Shown here in pieces: positions 1 to 8,926 of a stretch of 64,000 nucleotides of DNA. Where the stretch lies: contig NZ_QGKS01000406.1 of NCBI RefSeq assembly GCF_003172935.1, positions 1 through 64,000 on the forward strand. Direction: 5' to 3'. Within the stretch, counting starts at the first letter, position 1, and the number at the start of each line of letters is the position of its first letter. This DNA is from Micromonospora sicca (GTDB lineage: Bacteria > Actinomycetota > Actinomycetes > Mycobacteriales > Micromonosporaceae). Below the pieces are notes generated by a model. It saw only the letters and a list, made by a program, of their open reading frames with translations. It searched no databases and was not told the DNA's origin. A program made the translations under genes and the position numbers.

Positions 1-478
1 CCCGGATGGCCCCGGTGGTGAACCGCACCGAGGGTGTGGACCGGCGGCGTGACTTGAACCCCGGGAACCCCACCCGCCGCCCGGCGCGCTTGCTTGAACG
101 CGAGTCGGACCAGTTCTTCAACCCCCGCGCCAGCGCGTCCAGGCCAGTGTTGAACGACTCCTTCGAACACTCCGCCCACCACGGCGCCACATCGGCCTTC
201 GCGTGATTCCACGCTCTACGCAGCGCCGGCAGCGACCAGCCGATCATGGGGGTGAGCTGCCCGTCGGGGATGCCGTAGGAACGCTCAGCGGCCCGCTGAT
301 CCATCACCACCCTGACCCGGGCCAGCGCCCAGTTGTGCGCCACCCGCGCCGCACCAGCATGAGCCAGCACCACCCGCTCCTGTCGGGGCGTCAGGTCCAA
401 CGCGAACCGGTACGCCTGCACGACACCCAACCGCTCCTGGTGTGCCACGCCGAGCACGATAACCACGCGGTAGGACAT
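1..478 (-). CDS. tnpB: TnpB-family RNA-guided nuclease, N-terminal part (runs off left edge)
   Basis: An open frame starts at an ATG at 478 and runs without a stop through position 1, so only about 159 N-terminal residues are visible. It reads QAYRFALDLTPRQ near residue 23, then RVAHNWALAR, IGWSLPALRRAWN, KADVAPWWAECSKE, LARGLKNW and VGFPGFKSRRR. This series is characteristic of actinobacterial TnpB (OrfB of IS200/IS605 and IS607 elements). The RuvC catalytic residues and zinc ribbon would lie outside the window. No tnpA recombinase is seen upstream; the 175 bases before the start hold no convincing gene. A GTG about 10 codons further in could be the true start. It differs clearly from the TnpB at 28150-29403, so it is a separate element. 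Intactness cannot be judged here. Confidence 0.85.
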   Translation of the reverse strand, partial: MSYRVVIVLGVAHQERLGVVQAYRFALDLTPRQERVVLAHAGAARVAHNWALARVRVVMDQRAAERSYGIPDGQLTPMIGWSLPALRRAWNHAKADVAPWWAECSKESFNTGLDALARGLKNWSDSRSSKRAGRRVGFPGFKSRRRSTPSVRFTTGAIR

Positions 479-653
479 TCACCTGCAACCACCATCGCCC
501 CGCCCCCCACGACAGCGCGCCGCCGACCACCGGATCCCCCTCACGATGCACCACCCACACCGCACGCCACTCCTCCAAGGTCACCAACACCCACCAACAC
601 CTACTCAACCGGGAACAGTCGACTGCCCCCGTACGGCACCTTTGCCGGCAGGG

Positions 654-1547
654 TCAGCCCGCGAGCAGCCGGCGCAGCCGGGCCGGCGGGTGACCGACCT
701 GGTCGCGTACCACCCGGGTCAGGTGGGCCTGGTCGGCGAAGCCGTACTCACTGGCCAGCGCGCCGAGCGGACGCCCGTCCGGCTCGGCGAGGGTGTCCAG
801 CACCGCCCGGACCCGCAGCCGGTTCCGGTACGCGGTCAGGCTGCTCCCGGTCATCCGCTGGAACACCCGGCTGAGGTGGTGCGGCGAGGTGCCCACCTCC
901 CGGGCCACCTCCTCCAGGCCGAGGGTGAAGTCCGAGGTGGCCAGCACCTCACGGGCCCGGTCGGCGAGCCGCCGGTGCGCGGCCAGCGTCGCCGGCCGTC
1001 GCCGGACCGCCCGCTCGATCTCGGCGCCCGCCTCCTCCCCGGCCAGCGCGCTGTGCTGGAGCAGCCGGCCCAGGAACCGGTGCAGCCGCTCGGCCATCTC
1101 GAACCGGTCCAGCCCGCGCCGGCACTCGGCCACCAGCAGCCGGTGCGCCAGGTCCAGGGAGGCGTCCGAGGTGCCCGCCCAGCCGGGCCGGTCCAGCCAG
1201 CCGACGGCGTCCGGCCGGTCCGCCAGCACCTCCCGGTCGATCTCCAAGCAGGTGTACGAGTCGCCGCAGCCGTACGGGTGGGAGACCGCCATCTCGTCCC
1301 CGGGGCGGGTGATCAGCACCGAGGTGGCGTCGGAGACACCGGGCCGGCCGTTGAGGCGGCGCTGGTAGGCGCCCGAGCGACCCAGGATGATCTTGTAGCG
1401 GTCCTCGGCGGCGGGCTCCGTCCAGCCGTGGTGTTCCACGATGCAGTGCACCTGGTAGATCAGCATCCCGTCCGGGTGCCCCAGCACCCGCCACCGGGCC
1501 GGCGTGGTCTTGCGGCGTGGATCACTGCCGGTTCCCTCCGCAGGCAT
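654..1547 (-). CDS. AraC-family transcriptional regulator
   Basis: A 297-residue protein. The last ~100 residues form the AraC double helix-turn-helix: a first helix pair around LEEVAREVGTSPHHLSRVF, then LTAYRNRLRVRAVLDTL, and a second unit YGFADQAHLTRVVRDQVG. The N-terminal ~170 residues look like a cupin-type sensing domain (VLITRPGDEMAVSHPYG), as usual for this family; the ligand is not apparent. An internal methionine at residue 28 (near 1466) is an alternative start. The gene stands alone, divergent from mfd, with about 135 bases between them. Its end faces the start of the truncated tnpB. The regulated target cannot be read from the context. Confidence 0.9.
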   Translation of the reverse strand: MPAEGTGSDPRRKTTPARWRVLGHPDGMLIYQVHCIVEHHGWTEPAAEDRYKIILGRSGAYQRRLNGRPGVSDATSVLITRPGDEMAVSHPYGCGDSYTCLEIDREVLADRPDAVGWLDRPGWAGTSDASLDLAHRLLVAECRRGLDRFEMAERLHRFLGRLLQHSALAGEEAGAEIERAVRRRPATLAAHRRLADRAREVLATSDFTLGLEEVAREVGTSPHHLSRVFQRMTGSSLTAYRNRLRVRAVLDTLAEPDGRPLGALASEYGFADQAHLTRVVRDQVGHPPARLRRLLAG

Positions 1548-1682
1548 TCGGTCTCCCTCAGGTGTTCCTCGACGGCGTGGCGGCCGATCGTCCCCCCGGA
1601 GAGATAGTGTCGATTCGCAAACCCCCCGTCCAGACCGGGCGCGGGGTGATCGTCGTGTGCCATCCGCGGGAAGTGATCACTG

Positions 1683-4600
1683 ATGCTCACCGGACTGTTC
1701 GCCGCCGCCCTGGCCGACCCGGGCCTGGCCCGGGCCCGTGACCTGGCGCGCTCCGGTGCCGCCCAGGTCGACGGCCTGGACCTCACCGCCCCGGCCGCGC
1801 TGCGCCCGTTCGCGGTCGCCGCGGTCGCCGCGGACGAGCCCGCGGGCGGCGCCGGCCGCCCGGTGCTGGCCGTCACCGCCACCAGCCGGGAGGCCGACGA
1901 CCTCGCCTCGGCGCTGGGCAGCCTGGTTCCGCCGGAGCAGGTGGCGGTCTTCCCGTCCTGGGAGACGCTGCCGCACGAGCGGCTCTCGCCCCGCTCCGAC
2001 ACGGTCGGGCGGCGGCTGGCCGTGCTGCGCCGGCTGGCCCACCCGGGCTCCGCCGACGCGCACGGGCGTACCGGGCCGCTGCGGGTGGTCGTGGCGCCGG
2101 TCCGGTCGCTGCTGCAACCCCAGCTCAAGGGGCTCGGCGACCTGGAGCCGGTGCAGCTCGCCGCGGGTGACGAGGCGGATCTGGAGGAGGTCGCCCGCCG
2201 GCTCACCGACATGGCGTACGCCCGGGTCGACCTGGTCACCAAGCGGGGCGAGTTCGCCGTCCGCGGCGGCATCCTCGACGTCTTCCCGCCCACCGACGAG
2301 CACCCGTCCCGGGTCGAGTTCTGGGGCGACGAGGTGGAGGAGATCCGCACCTTCGCCGTCGCCGACCAGCGCACCATCGAGGGCGTGCCGCAGCTCTGGG
2401 CGCCGCCCTGCCGGGAACTGCTGCTCACGCCGGAGGTCCGCAAGCGGGCCGCCGCCCTGGCGCAGGAGCACCCGGAGCTGGCCGAGATCCTCGACAAGCT
2501 CGCCGAGGGCATCCCCGTCGAGGGGATGGAGTCGCTGGTCCCGGCGCTGCTCGGCAACGAGAGCCTGGAACTGCTGCTGAACTGCATGCCGGCCGGCACC
2601 CACGTGCTGCTCTGCGACCCGGAGCGGATCCGCACCCGGGCGCACGACCTGGTGCGTACCTCGGAGGAGTTCCTCCAGGCCAGCTGGGCCGCGGCCGCCG
2701 TCGGCGGCCAGGCCCCGGTCGACCTCGGCGCCGCCGCGTTCAAGACCCTGGGCGACGTACGCACGGCGGCCCGCGCCCTGCGCCAGCCGTGGTGGACCCT
2801 CGCGCCGTTCGGCCTGGTCGAGGCGGACGCCACCGCACCGGTCCGCCAGCCGTGGGAGGACGAGCCGACCGAGGTCGACGTCAGCCCCGACGACGCGATC
2901 GCGGTGACCCTGGCCGCCCAGCCCGCCCCGCTCTACCACGGCGAGACCGCCCGGGTGGTCGAGGACCTGAAGCGCTGGGCCGGCGAGGGCTGGTCGATCG
3001 CGCTGGTCTTCGAGGGCCACGGCCCCGCCCAGCGGGCCGTCGAGGTGCTCCGCGACGCCGGTCTCGGCGCCCGGCTCACCGAGGCGGTCCCCACCGCGCC
3101 CGCCCCCGGCGAGCTGCTGGTGTCCTGTGGCTGCCTGACCGGCGGCTTCGTCGACGAGGCGTCCCGGTTCGTGCTGCTCACCGGCAACGACGTCACCGGC
3201 GGCCGGGGCACCTCCACCCGGGACATGCGCAAGATGCCGAGCCGGCGGCGCAACACCATCGACCCGCTGGAGCTCAAGGCCGGCGACCACGTGGTGCACG
3301 AGCAGCACGGCATCGGCCGGTACGTCGAGCTGGTGCAGCGCACCGTCAACGGCGCCTCCCGGGAATACCTGGTCATCGAGTACGCCGCGAGCAAGCGCGG
3401 CCAGCCCGGCGACCGGCTCTTCGTCCCCACCGACCAGCTCGACCAGCTCTCCCGGTACGTCGGCGGCGAGCAGCCCACCCTGCACAAGATGGGCGGCTCG
3501 GACTGGCAGAAGTCGAAGGCCCGGGCCCGCAAGGCGGTCCGCGAGATCGCCGCCCAGCTGATCCAGCTCTACGCCGCCCGCAAGGCGTCCAAGGGGCACT
3601 CGTTCGGCCCGGACACCCCGTGGCAGCGGGAGCTGGAGGACGCCTTCCCCTGGCAGGAGACGCCGGACCAGCTCGCCGCGATCGACGAGGTCAAGCGGGA
3701 CATGGAGCAGACCGTGCCGATGGACCGGCTGATCTGCGGCGACGTCGGGTACGGCAAGACCGAGATCGCGGTGCGAGCCGCGTTCAAGGCGGTCCAGGAC
3801 GGCAAGCAGGTGGCGGTGCTGGTGCCCACCACGCTGCTGGTGCAGCAGCACTACAACACCTTCGCCGAGCGGATGGGTCAGTTCCCGGTGACCATCCGGC
3901 AGCTGTCCCGGTTCCAGACGCCGAAGGAGTCCGAGCGGACGTTGGAGATGATCGCCGACGGCACCGTCGACATCGTCATCGGCACCCACCGGCTGCTCCA
4001 GACGGCCACCCGGTTCAAGAACCTCGGCCTGGTCATCGTCGACGAGGAGCAGCGCTTCGGCGTCGAGCACAAGGAGCACCTGAAGACGCTGCGCGCCTCG
4101 GTCGACGTGCTGAGCATGTCGGCCACCCCGATCCCGCGGACGCTGGAGATGGCGATCACCGGCATCCGGGAGATGTCCACCATCGCCACCCCGCCGGAGG
4201 AGCGGCACCCGGTGCTGACCTTCGTCGGGGCGTACGACGACCGGCAGGTGGCCGCCTCCATCCACCGCGAGCTGCTCCGCGACGGGCAGGTGTTCTACCT
4301 GCACAACCGGGTCGAGTCGATCGACCGGGCGGCGCGCCGGATCCGGGAGCTCGTGCCCGAGGCGCGGGTCGCCGTGGCGCACGGCCAGATGGGCGAGGAG
4401 GCGCTGGAGAAGGTGATGGTCGGCTTCTGGGAGAAGGAGTTCGACGTCCTGGTCTGCACCACGATCGTGGAGTCCGGCATCGACATCCCGAACGCCAACA
4501 CCCTGATCGTGGAGCGCGCCGACCTGCTCGGCCTGGCTCAGCTGCACCAGATCCGCGGCCGGGTCGGCCGGGGCCGGGAGCGGGCGTACGCCTACTTCCT

Positions 4601-5315
4601 CTACCCGCCGGAGAAGCCGCTCACCGAGCACGCGCACGAGCGGCTGGCCACCATCGCCCAGCACACCGAGCTGGGCGCCGGCATGTACGTGGCGATGAAG
4701 GACCTGGAGATCCGGGGCGCCGGCAACCTGCTCGGGGGCGAGCAGTCCGGCCACATCGAGGGCGTCGGCTTCGACCTGTACGTCCGGATGGTCGGCGAGG
4801 CGGTGTCGGCGTTCAAGGGCGAGCAGCCCGAGGAGGAGGCCGACGTCAAGATCGACCTCCCGGTCGACGCGCACCTGCCGCACGACTACGTCGGGGTGGA
4901 GCGGCTGCGCCTGGAGATGTACCGCAAGCTCGCCGAGGCCCGCGACGACGAGCGGCTGCGCGAGGTGGTCGCGGAGATGACCGACCGGTACGGCGAGCCG
5001 CCCGCCCCGGTGCAGAACCTGGTCGCGGTGGCCCGGTTCCGGCTGCTGGCCCGCCGGTACGGCCTCAGCGAGGTCTCCATGCAGGGCAAGCACCTGCGGT
5101 TCGGCCCGTTGCCGCTGCCCGACTCGAAGCAGCTGCGGCTCAAGCGCTACCACCCGGACTCGGTCTACAAGCAGGCCCAGGACCAGGTCAGCGTGCCGCG
5201 CCCGAGCACCCGCCGAGTGGGCGGCGAGCCGCTGCGCGACCAGGCCTTGTTGGAGTGGTGCGCCCAGCTCCTCAAGGATGTGCTGGGCGAGCCGGCCCTG
5301 GCGGGGGCCCGGTGA
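1683..5315 (+). CDS. mfd: Transcription-repair coupling factor Mfd
   Basis: A 1210-residue protein of normal Mfd length. It removes RNA polymerase stalled at DNA lesions and recruits UvrA. Visible domains in order: a UvrB-like N-terminal region; the CarD-like RNAP-interaction domain at about residues 527-595 (GDHVVHEQHGIGRYVEL); superfamily-2 helicase domains with Walker A CGDVGYGKTE near residue 685 and the DEEQ box near 786 (IVDEEQRFGVEHKE); the motif GRVGRGRERAYAYF; and a C-terminal TRCF domain (LPHDYVGVERLRLEMYRKL). The ATG at 1683 gives the expected N-terminus. It heads a same-strand run with the lipoprotein and mazG genes, a common actinobacterial arrangement. Confidence 0.98.
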   Translation: MLTGLFAAALADPGLARARDLARSGAAQVDGLDLTAPAALRPFAVAAVAADEPAGGAGRPVLAVTATSREADDLASALGSLVPPEQVAVFPSWETLPHERLSPRSDTVGRRLAVLRRLAHPGSADAHGRTGPLRVVVAPVRSLLQPQLKGLGDLEPVQLAAGDEADLEEVARRLTDMAYARVDLVTKRGEFAVRGGILDVFPPTDEHPSRVEFWGDEVEEIRTFAVADQRTIEGVPQLWAPPCRELLLTPEVRKRAAALAQEHPELAEILDKLAEGIPVEGMESLVPALLGNESLELLLNCMPAGTHVLLCDPERIRTRAHDLVRTSEEFLQASWAAAAVGGQAPVDLGAAAFKTLGDVRTAARALRQPWWTLAPFGLVEADATAPVRQPWEDEPTEVDVSPDDAIAVTLAAQPAPLYHGETARVVEDLKRWAGEGWSIALVFEGHGPAQRAVEVLRDAGLGARLTEAVPTAPAPGELLVSCGCLTGGFVDEASRFVLLTGNDVTGGRGTSTRDMRKMPSRRRNTIDPLELKAGDHVVHEQHGIGRYVELVQRTVNGASREYLVIEYAASKRGQPGDRLFVPTDQLDQLSRYVGGEQPTLHKMGGSDWQKSKARARKAVREIAAQLIQLYAARKASKGHSFGPDTPWQRELEDAFPWQETPDQLAAIDEVKRDMEQTVPMDRLICGDVGYGKTEIAVRAAFKAVQDGKQVAVLVPTTLLVQQHYNTFAERMGQFPVTIRQLSRFQTPKESERTLEMIADGTVDIVIGTHRLLQTATRFKNLGLVIVDEEQRFGVEHKEHLKTLRASVDVLSMSATPIPRTLEMAITGIREMSTIATPPEERHPVLTFVGAYDDRQVAASIHRELLRDGQVFYLHNRVESIDRAARRIRELVPEARVAVAHGQMGEEALEKVMVGFWEKEFDVLVCTTIVESGIDIPNANTLIVERADLLGLAQLHQIRGRVGRGRERAYAYFLYPPEKPLTEHAHERLATIAQHTELGAGMYVAMKDLEIRGAGNLLGGEQSGHIEGVGFDLYVRMVGEAVSAFKGEQPEEEADVKIDLPVDAHLPHDYVGVERLRLEMYRKLAEARDDERLREVVAEMTDRYGEPPAPVQNLVAVARFRLLARRYGLSEVSMQGKHLRFGPLPLPDSKQLRLKRYHPDSVYKQAQDQVSVPRPSTRRVGGEPLRDQALLEWCAQLLKDVLGEPALAGAR

Positions 5316-5370
5316 GCCGGCCCGGTGGGCGGCGTCACAGCCGGGTGGCGGGCGTGAGAGAGTGACCGTC

Positions 5371-6147
5371 ATGCGTGCTCGCCGTCTCATCGCCGCCGCC
5401 AGCGTCGCGGCCCTCGCTGTCTTCCCCCTCGCCGCCTGCGGTCGGTCCGCCCCGGACGTCGCCGCGTACGTCGGGGACCGGACCTACTCGGTGGACCGGG
5501 TGGACGCCATCCACGACGAGGCCCAGGCGGCGTACGAGGAGTCGGTGAAGGCCTCCGCCGCGCAGCAGGGGGCGACCCCGTCGCCGGAGCAGCTGAAGCT
5601 GAACGTGGACCGGCAGGACATCCTCAACCTGCTGGTCGGCATCGACCTCGGCAAGCGGATCGCCGAGGAGAAGAAGGTCGAGGTGCAGGACCAGCTCAGC
5701 GCCGCGCAGATCGGCAAGGAGCTGGGCGTGCCGGACACCGAGTACGCGCAGCTCGCCGCCGAGTGGTACGACCTCTACCTGGGCCTGGAGGCGGGGCTGC
5801 CGCCGGCCGAGCTGACCGACGACTCGCGCGGTGACCTCTACGACGCGCTGGTCAAGGCCGGCGTGGCCCCGGCCGGCTGGTCCGCCGACGAGCAGCGCCA
5901 GCAGTTCGAGCAGGCGCCGTTCACCCGCCAGGTCTCCGCGGTGAGCGCGGCCCTGCAGGACGAGGTCGAGAAGCTCGACGTCACGGTCAACCCGCGCTTC
6001 CGGGCGCTGGAGATCCCGGCGCTGCTGCAGACCCAGAGCGGCCTCCGCCAGTACGACCTGCCGTACGTCCACGGCAACGGCCAGGTGACCGACGTCTCCA
6101 CGCCGGAGCCGGTGGCCACCGAGGCGACCGGTCAGGCCGCCTCCTGA
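5371..6147 (+). CDS. SurA N-terminal-like lipoprotein
   Basis: A 258-residue predicted lipoprotein. The ATG at 5371 begins a typical signal peptide (MRARRLIAAASVAALAVF) ending in the lipobox LAAC, so it should be anchored outside the membrane by Cys25. The mature part is rich in charged helices and resembles the SurA/foldase N-terminal domain (YVGDRTYSVDRVDAIHDEAQ), without a clear PPIase domain. An upstream in-frame extension overlapping mfd was rejected because it would bury the signal peptide. It lies between mfd and mazG, two bases before the mazG ATG, so co-transcription is likely. A chaperone role is inferred from family resemblance only. Confidence 0.8.
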   Translation: MRARRLIAAASVAALAVFPLAACGRSAPDVAAYVGDRTYSVDRVDAIHDEAQAAYEESVKASAAQQGATPSPEQLKLNVDRQDILNLLVGIDLGKRIAEEKKVEVQDQLSAAQIGKELGVPDTEYAQLAAEWYDLYLGLEAGLPPAELTDDSRGDLYDALVKAGVAPAGWSADEQRQQFEQAPFTRQVSAVSAALQDEVEKLDVTVNPRFRALEIPALLQTQSGLRQYDLPYVHGNGQVTDVSTPEPVATEATGQAAS

Positions 6148-6149
6148 GC

Positions 6150-7145
6150 ATGTCCGCGCGGATCGTCCTGCTGGTCACCTCGCCCCGGCTGCCGGCCGGC
6201 CTGCTGACCGCGGCCGCCTGGGACGTCGTACGGTCCGCTCCGGTGCTGGCGGGCGCGGAGAGCGCGCTGACGGCGGCGGTCCGCTCGGCGGGCGCCGAGG
6301 TCTCGGTGCAGGTCGAGGGCGGCGCGACGCAGGCGTTGCTGGACGCGGTGGCCGCGCACGGCACGGCGGTCTGGCTGGCCGGCCCGGCCGGCGACGAGGC
6401 GCTGGCCCGGGAGTTGGGGCTGCGGCTGGCCCGCGAGCCCGGGCTGGCCGAGCTGGAGCTGATGTACGGCTCGTGGGATCCGCCGGGGGCCCGGCTGCTG
6501 GACGCGGTCGAGGTGATGGACCGGCTGGCCTCGCCGGGCGGTGACCCGTGGAAGCGGGCGCAGACCCACCGCAGCCTCGCCGGCTTCCTGCTCGAGGAGT
6601 GCTACGAGGCGTACGACGCGATCAGCGCCGACGACACCGACGCTCTCCGCGAGGAGTTGGGCGACGTGCTGCTTCAGGTGCTGCTGCACGCCCGCCTCGC
6701 CGAGGACCTGCCCGAGGACGAGCGGTGGAACGTCGACGACGTGGCCGGGGGGCTGGTCGACAAGATGGTCCGCCGCAACCCGCACGTCTTCTCCGGGGAG
6801 CGGACCGGCTCGCTGGAGGAGATCGAGGCGAACTGGGAGCGGATCAAGCGGGCCGAGAAGGCCCGCGAGTCGGTGCTGGACGGCATCGCGCTGAGCCAGC
6901 CCGCCCTCGCCCTGGCCGCCAAGATCCTCGACCGCGCCGCCCGCGTCGGGCTCGCCGTCCCGCCCCCGCTCGCGGAGTCCCAGGTCGACCCGGAGGCCAG
7001 GCTCGGCGCCAGCCTCCTCGCCACGGTGGCGGCGGCGCGGCAGGCGGACATCGACCCCGAGGCCGCCCTCCGTCGCACCACCCTGGCCTACGCCGAAGCC
7101 GTCCGCACCGCCGAACGCGAGGCCCGCGCCGACCAGCCGAGTTGA
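6150..7145 (+). CDS. mazG: MazG-family nucleoside triphosphate pyrophosphohydrolase
   Basis: A 331-residue protein that should hydrolyse NTPs/dNTPs to NMP and pyrophosphate, clearing abnormal nucleotides. The MazG motif is present: DPWKRAQTHRSL leads into E149/E150-x2-E153, then E169 and D172 in EELGDVLLQVLLHARLAED. A second conserved block reads VRRNPHVF and ANWERIKRAEK. The ~115 N-terminal residues are a poorly conserved extension found in actinobacterial MazG proteins. The C-terminal ~60 residues are alanine-rich. The start is two bases after the lipoprotein stop. A palindrome begins directly at its stop codon (7141). Confidence 0.93.
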   Translation: MSARIVLLVTSPRLPAGLLTAAAWDVVRSAPVLAGAESALTAAVRSAGAEVSVQVEGGATQALLDAVAAHGTAVWLAGPAGDEALARELGLRLAREPGLAELELMYGSWDPPGARLLDAVEVMDRLASPGGDPWKRAQTHRSLAGFLLEECYEAYDAISADDTDALREELGDVLLQVLLHARLAEDLPEDERWNVDDVAGGLVDKMVRRNPHVFSGERTGSLEEIEANWERIKRAEKARESVLDGIALSQPALALAAKILDRAARVGLAVPPPLAESQVDPEARLGASLLATVAAARQADIDPEAALRRTTLAYAEAVRTAEREARADQPS

Positions 7146-7198
7146 TTATGAAGTTGTCACGACCCGTCGTGCCGAGTGACAACAACTTCATGATCAAC
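7141..7198. repeat. Imperfect palindrome downstream of mazG
   Basis: The left arm at 7141-7160 (GTTGATTATGAAGTTGTCAC) is answered by an inverted arm at 7176-7198 that differs by one base change and a 3-base insertion. The loop is about 15 bases. The sequence is distinctly AT-rich for this genome. It overlaps the mazG stop and precedes the DUF885 gene. It could fold in RNA as a terminator or be a copy of a dispersed REP-like repeat; no T-run follows. Confidence 0.75.
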
Positions 7199-7240
7199 CG
7201 AAGGGCGGCCGAGGTGCCGCGAGGTCGGTAGGGTCGGGGC

Positions 7241-8860
7241 ATGGAGTCGTTCGTGCCGCTCGCCGAGCGGATCGTGGAGGCATTGCTGGAGAGCCGGCCG
7301 GGGCTGGCCACGTCGGCCGGGGACCACCGGTACGACGACCGGCTGCCCGACCTCTCCGCGGACGCGGTCGCAGCCGACCAGGCGATGCTCAAGGAGGCCG
7401 CCGACGCGCTCTCCGAGATCGACCCGGATTCGCTCGACGTCGAGGAGGGCGTCGACCACGCGCTGCTGAGCAGCCTCGTCGACCGGGCGATGTTCGAGTC
7501 GACGGAGATCCGCGCGCACGAGTGGGACCCACTGCGACACAACCCGGGTCCGCTGCTGCACGCGCTGCTCGCCCGCCCGTACGCGCCCGTCGAGGAGCGG
7601 CTGTCCCACCTCGCCGGGCGGCTGTCGGCCGTACCGGACGCCCTGGCGACCGCGCGCGCGACGCTGCGCGACATGCCGCGGATCCACGTGGAGACGGCGG
7701 TCGGGCAGTTCACCGGCACAGCGGCGCTGATCCGCGACGAGGTGCCCCGGCTGCTGGCCGAGGCGCCGGGGCTGTACGGCCGGGTCGAGCCCGCCGCGAC
7801 CGACGCGATCGCCGCGCTGGAGGAGTTCGTGGCCTGGTTGCGGATCGGCCTGGCCGCCGACGCCGGGCCGGGGCGCGACCCGCGGCTGGGCCGGCGCCGC
7901 TGGGAGGCGCGGCTCTGGCACACCCTCGACACCGAGCTGGGCGCCGCCGAGGTGCAGCGCCGGGCCTGGGCCAACCTGGAGCGGGTCACCGCGGAGATCC
8001 GCGAGGCGGCCGTCGAGCTGGTCGGCGGTCCGGCCGACGACGAGACGGTACGCCGGGCGCTGGACCTGCTCGCCGCCGAGCACCCCGACGACCAGTCCAT
8101 CGTGGAGCTGGCCTCGGTCACCCTGGACGAGGCGAGCGACTTCGTCCGCGCGCACGACCTGATCACCCTGGTCGAAGACCCGTGCGTGATCCAGGAGATG
8201 CCGGAGTTCGCCCGGGGGGTCGCGGTGGCGTACTGCGACTCGCCGGGCCCGCTGGAGACGGCCGACCTGCCCACCTTCTACTGCATCGCGCCCACCCCCG
8301 CGGACTGGCCGGCGCACCGGGTCGAGTCGTTCTACCGGGAGTACAACGACCACATGATCCGCAACCTGACCGTGCACGAGGCGGTGCCCGGTCACTTCCT
8401 CCAGCTCGCCCACGCCCGCCGGTACGCCGGCCCCACCCGGGTCCGCGCGCTGACCGAGTCCGGCGTGTTCGTCGAGGGCTGGGCGGTCTACACCGAGGAG
8501 CTGATGGCCGGCCTCGGTTTCGGCGGGCTGCCGGTGCGGTTGCAGCAGCTCAAGATGCAGCTGCGGATGACCATCAACGCGCTGCTCGACCAGCTCGTGC
8601 ACGGCGAGGACCTGCCCGAGTCGGAGGCGATGGCGCTGATGACCGGGCGCGGCTTCCAGGAGGAGGGCGAGGCGGCCGGCAAGTGGCGCCGGGCGCTGCT
8701 GACCTCCACCCAGCTCTCCACGTACTTCGTCGGCTACAGCGAGATGGCCGACATCGCCCGGTCCCGGCCGGACGGGGTGTCGGTGCGCGAGTGGCACGAC
8801 GCGATGCTGGCGCACGACTGCCCGCCGCCCCGGCACCTGCGCACCCTGCTGGGCGTCTGA
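7241..8860 (+). CDS. DUF885-family protein (putative zinc hydrolase)
   Basis: A 539-residue cytoplasmic-looking protein of the DUF885 family, which resembles M32-type metallocarboxypeptidases in fold. The HEAVPGHFLQLAH motif near residue 378 has the HExxxxH-like arrangement expected for zinc binding. GVFVEGWAVYTEELM follows about 30 residues later and supplies the usual downstream glutamate. Other family blocks are YCIAPTP and MTINALLDQLVHGEDLPESEAM. No signal peptide is visible. It is transcribed alone after the mazG palindrome. The substrate is unknown; peptidase activity is inferred from family structure. Confidence 0.88.
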   Translation: MESFVPLAERIVEALLESRPGLATSAGDHRYDDRLPDLSADAVAADQAMLKEAADALSEIDPDSLDVEEGVDHALLSSLVDRAMFESTEIRAHEWDPLRHNPGPLLHALLARPYAPVEERLSHLAGRLSAVPDALATARATLRDMPRIHVETAVGQFTGTAALIRDEVPRLLAEAPGLYGRVEPAATDAIAALEEFVAWLRIGLAADAGPGRDPRLGRRRWEARLWHTLDTELGAAEVQRRAWANLERVTAEIREAAVELVGGPADDETVRRALDLLAAEHPDDQSIVELASVTLDEASDFVRAHDLITLVEDPCVIQEMPEFARGVAVAYCDSPGPLETADLPTFYCIAPTPADWPAHRVESFYREYNDHMIRNLTVHEAVPGHFLQLAHARRYAGPTRVRALTESGVFVEGWAVYTEELMAGLGFGGLPVRLQQLKMQLRMTINALLDQLVHGEDLPESEAMALMTGRGFQEEGEAAGKWRRALLTSTQLSTYFVGYSEMADIARSRPDGVSVREWHDAMLAHDCPPPRHLRTLLGV

Positions 8861-8926
8861 GCCGGCGGACCACCTGCGGCGCTGCCCTCCCTGGCCCCGG
8901 CCTGCGGCCCCGGGCGCCGCGCGGGC

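Noticed and set aside
285..608. A minus-strand frame starting 130 bases upstream of the left-edge tnpB that could be a recombinase gene.
   Set aside because: It lacks serine recombinase motifs and most of it is an out-of-frame reading of tnpB.
1677..5390. A very long open frame antisense to mfd.
   Set aside because: It follows from high GC with few stops in the mirrored frame; its composition (repeated LGRR, VRGDGG types) is not protein-like and mfd is certain.
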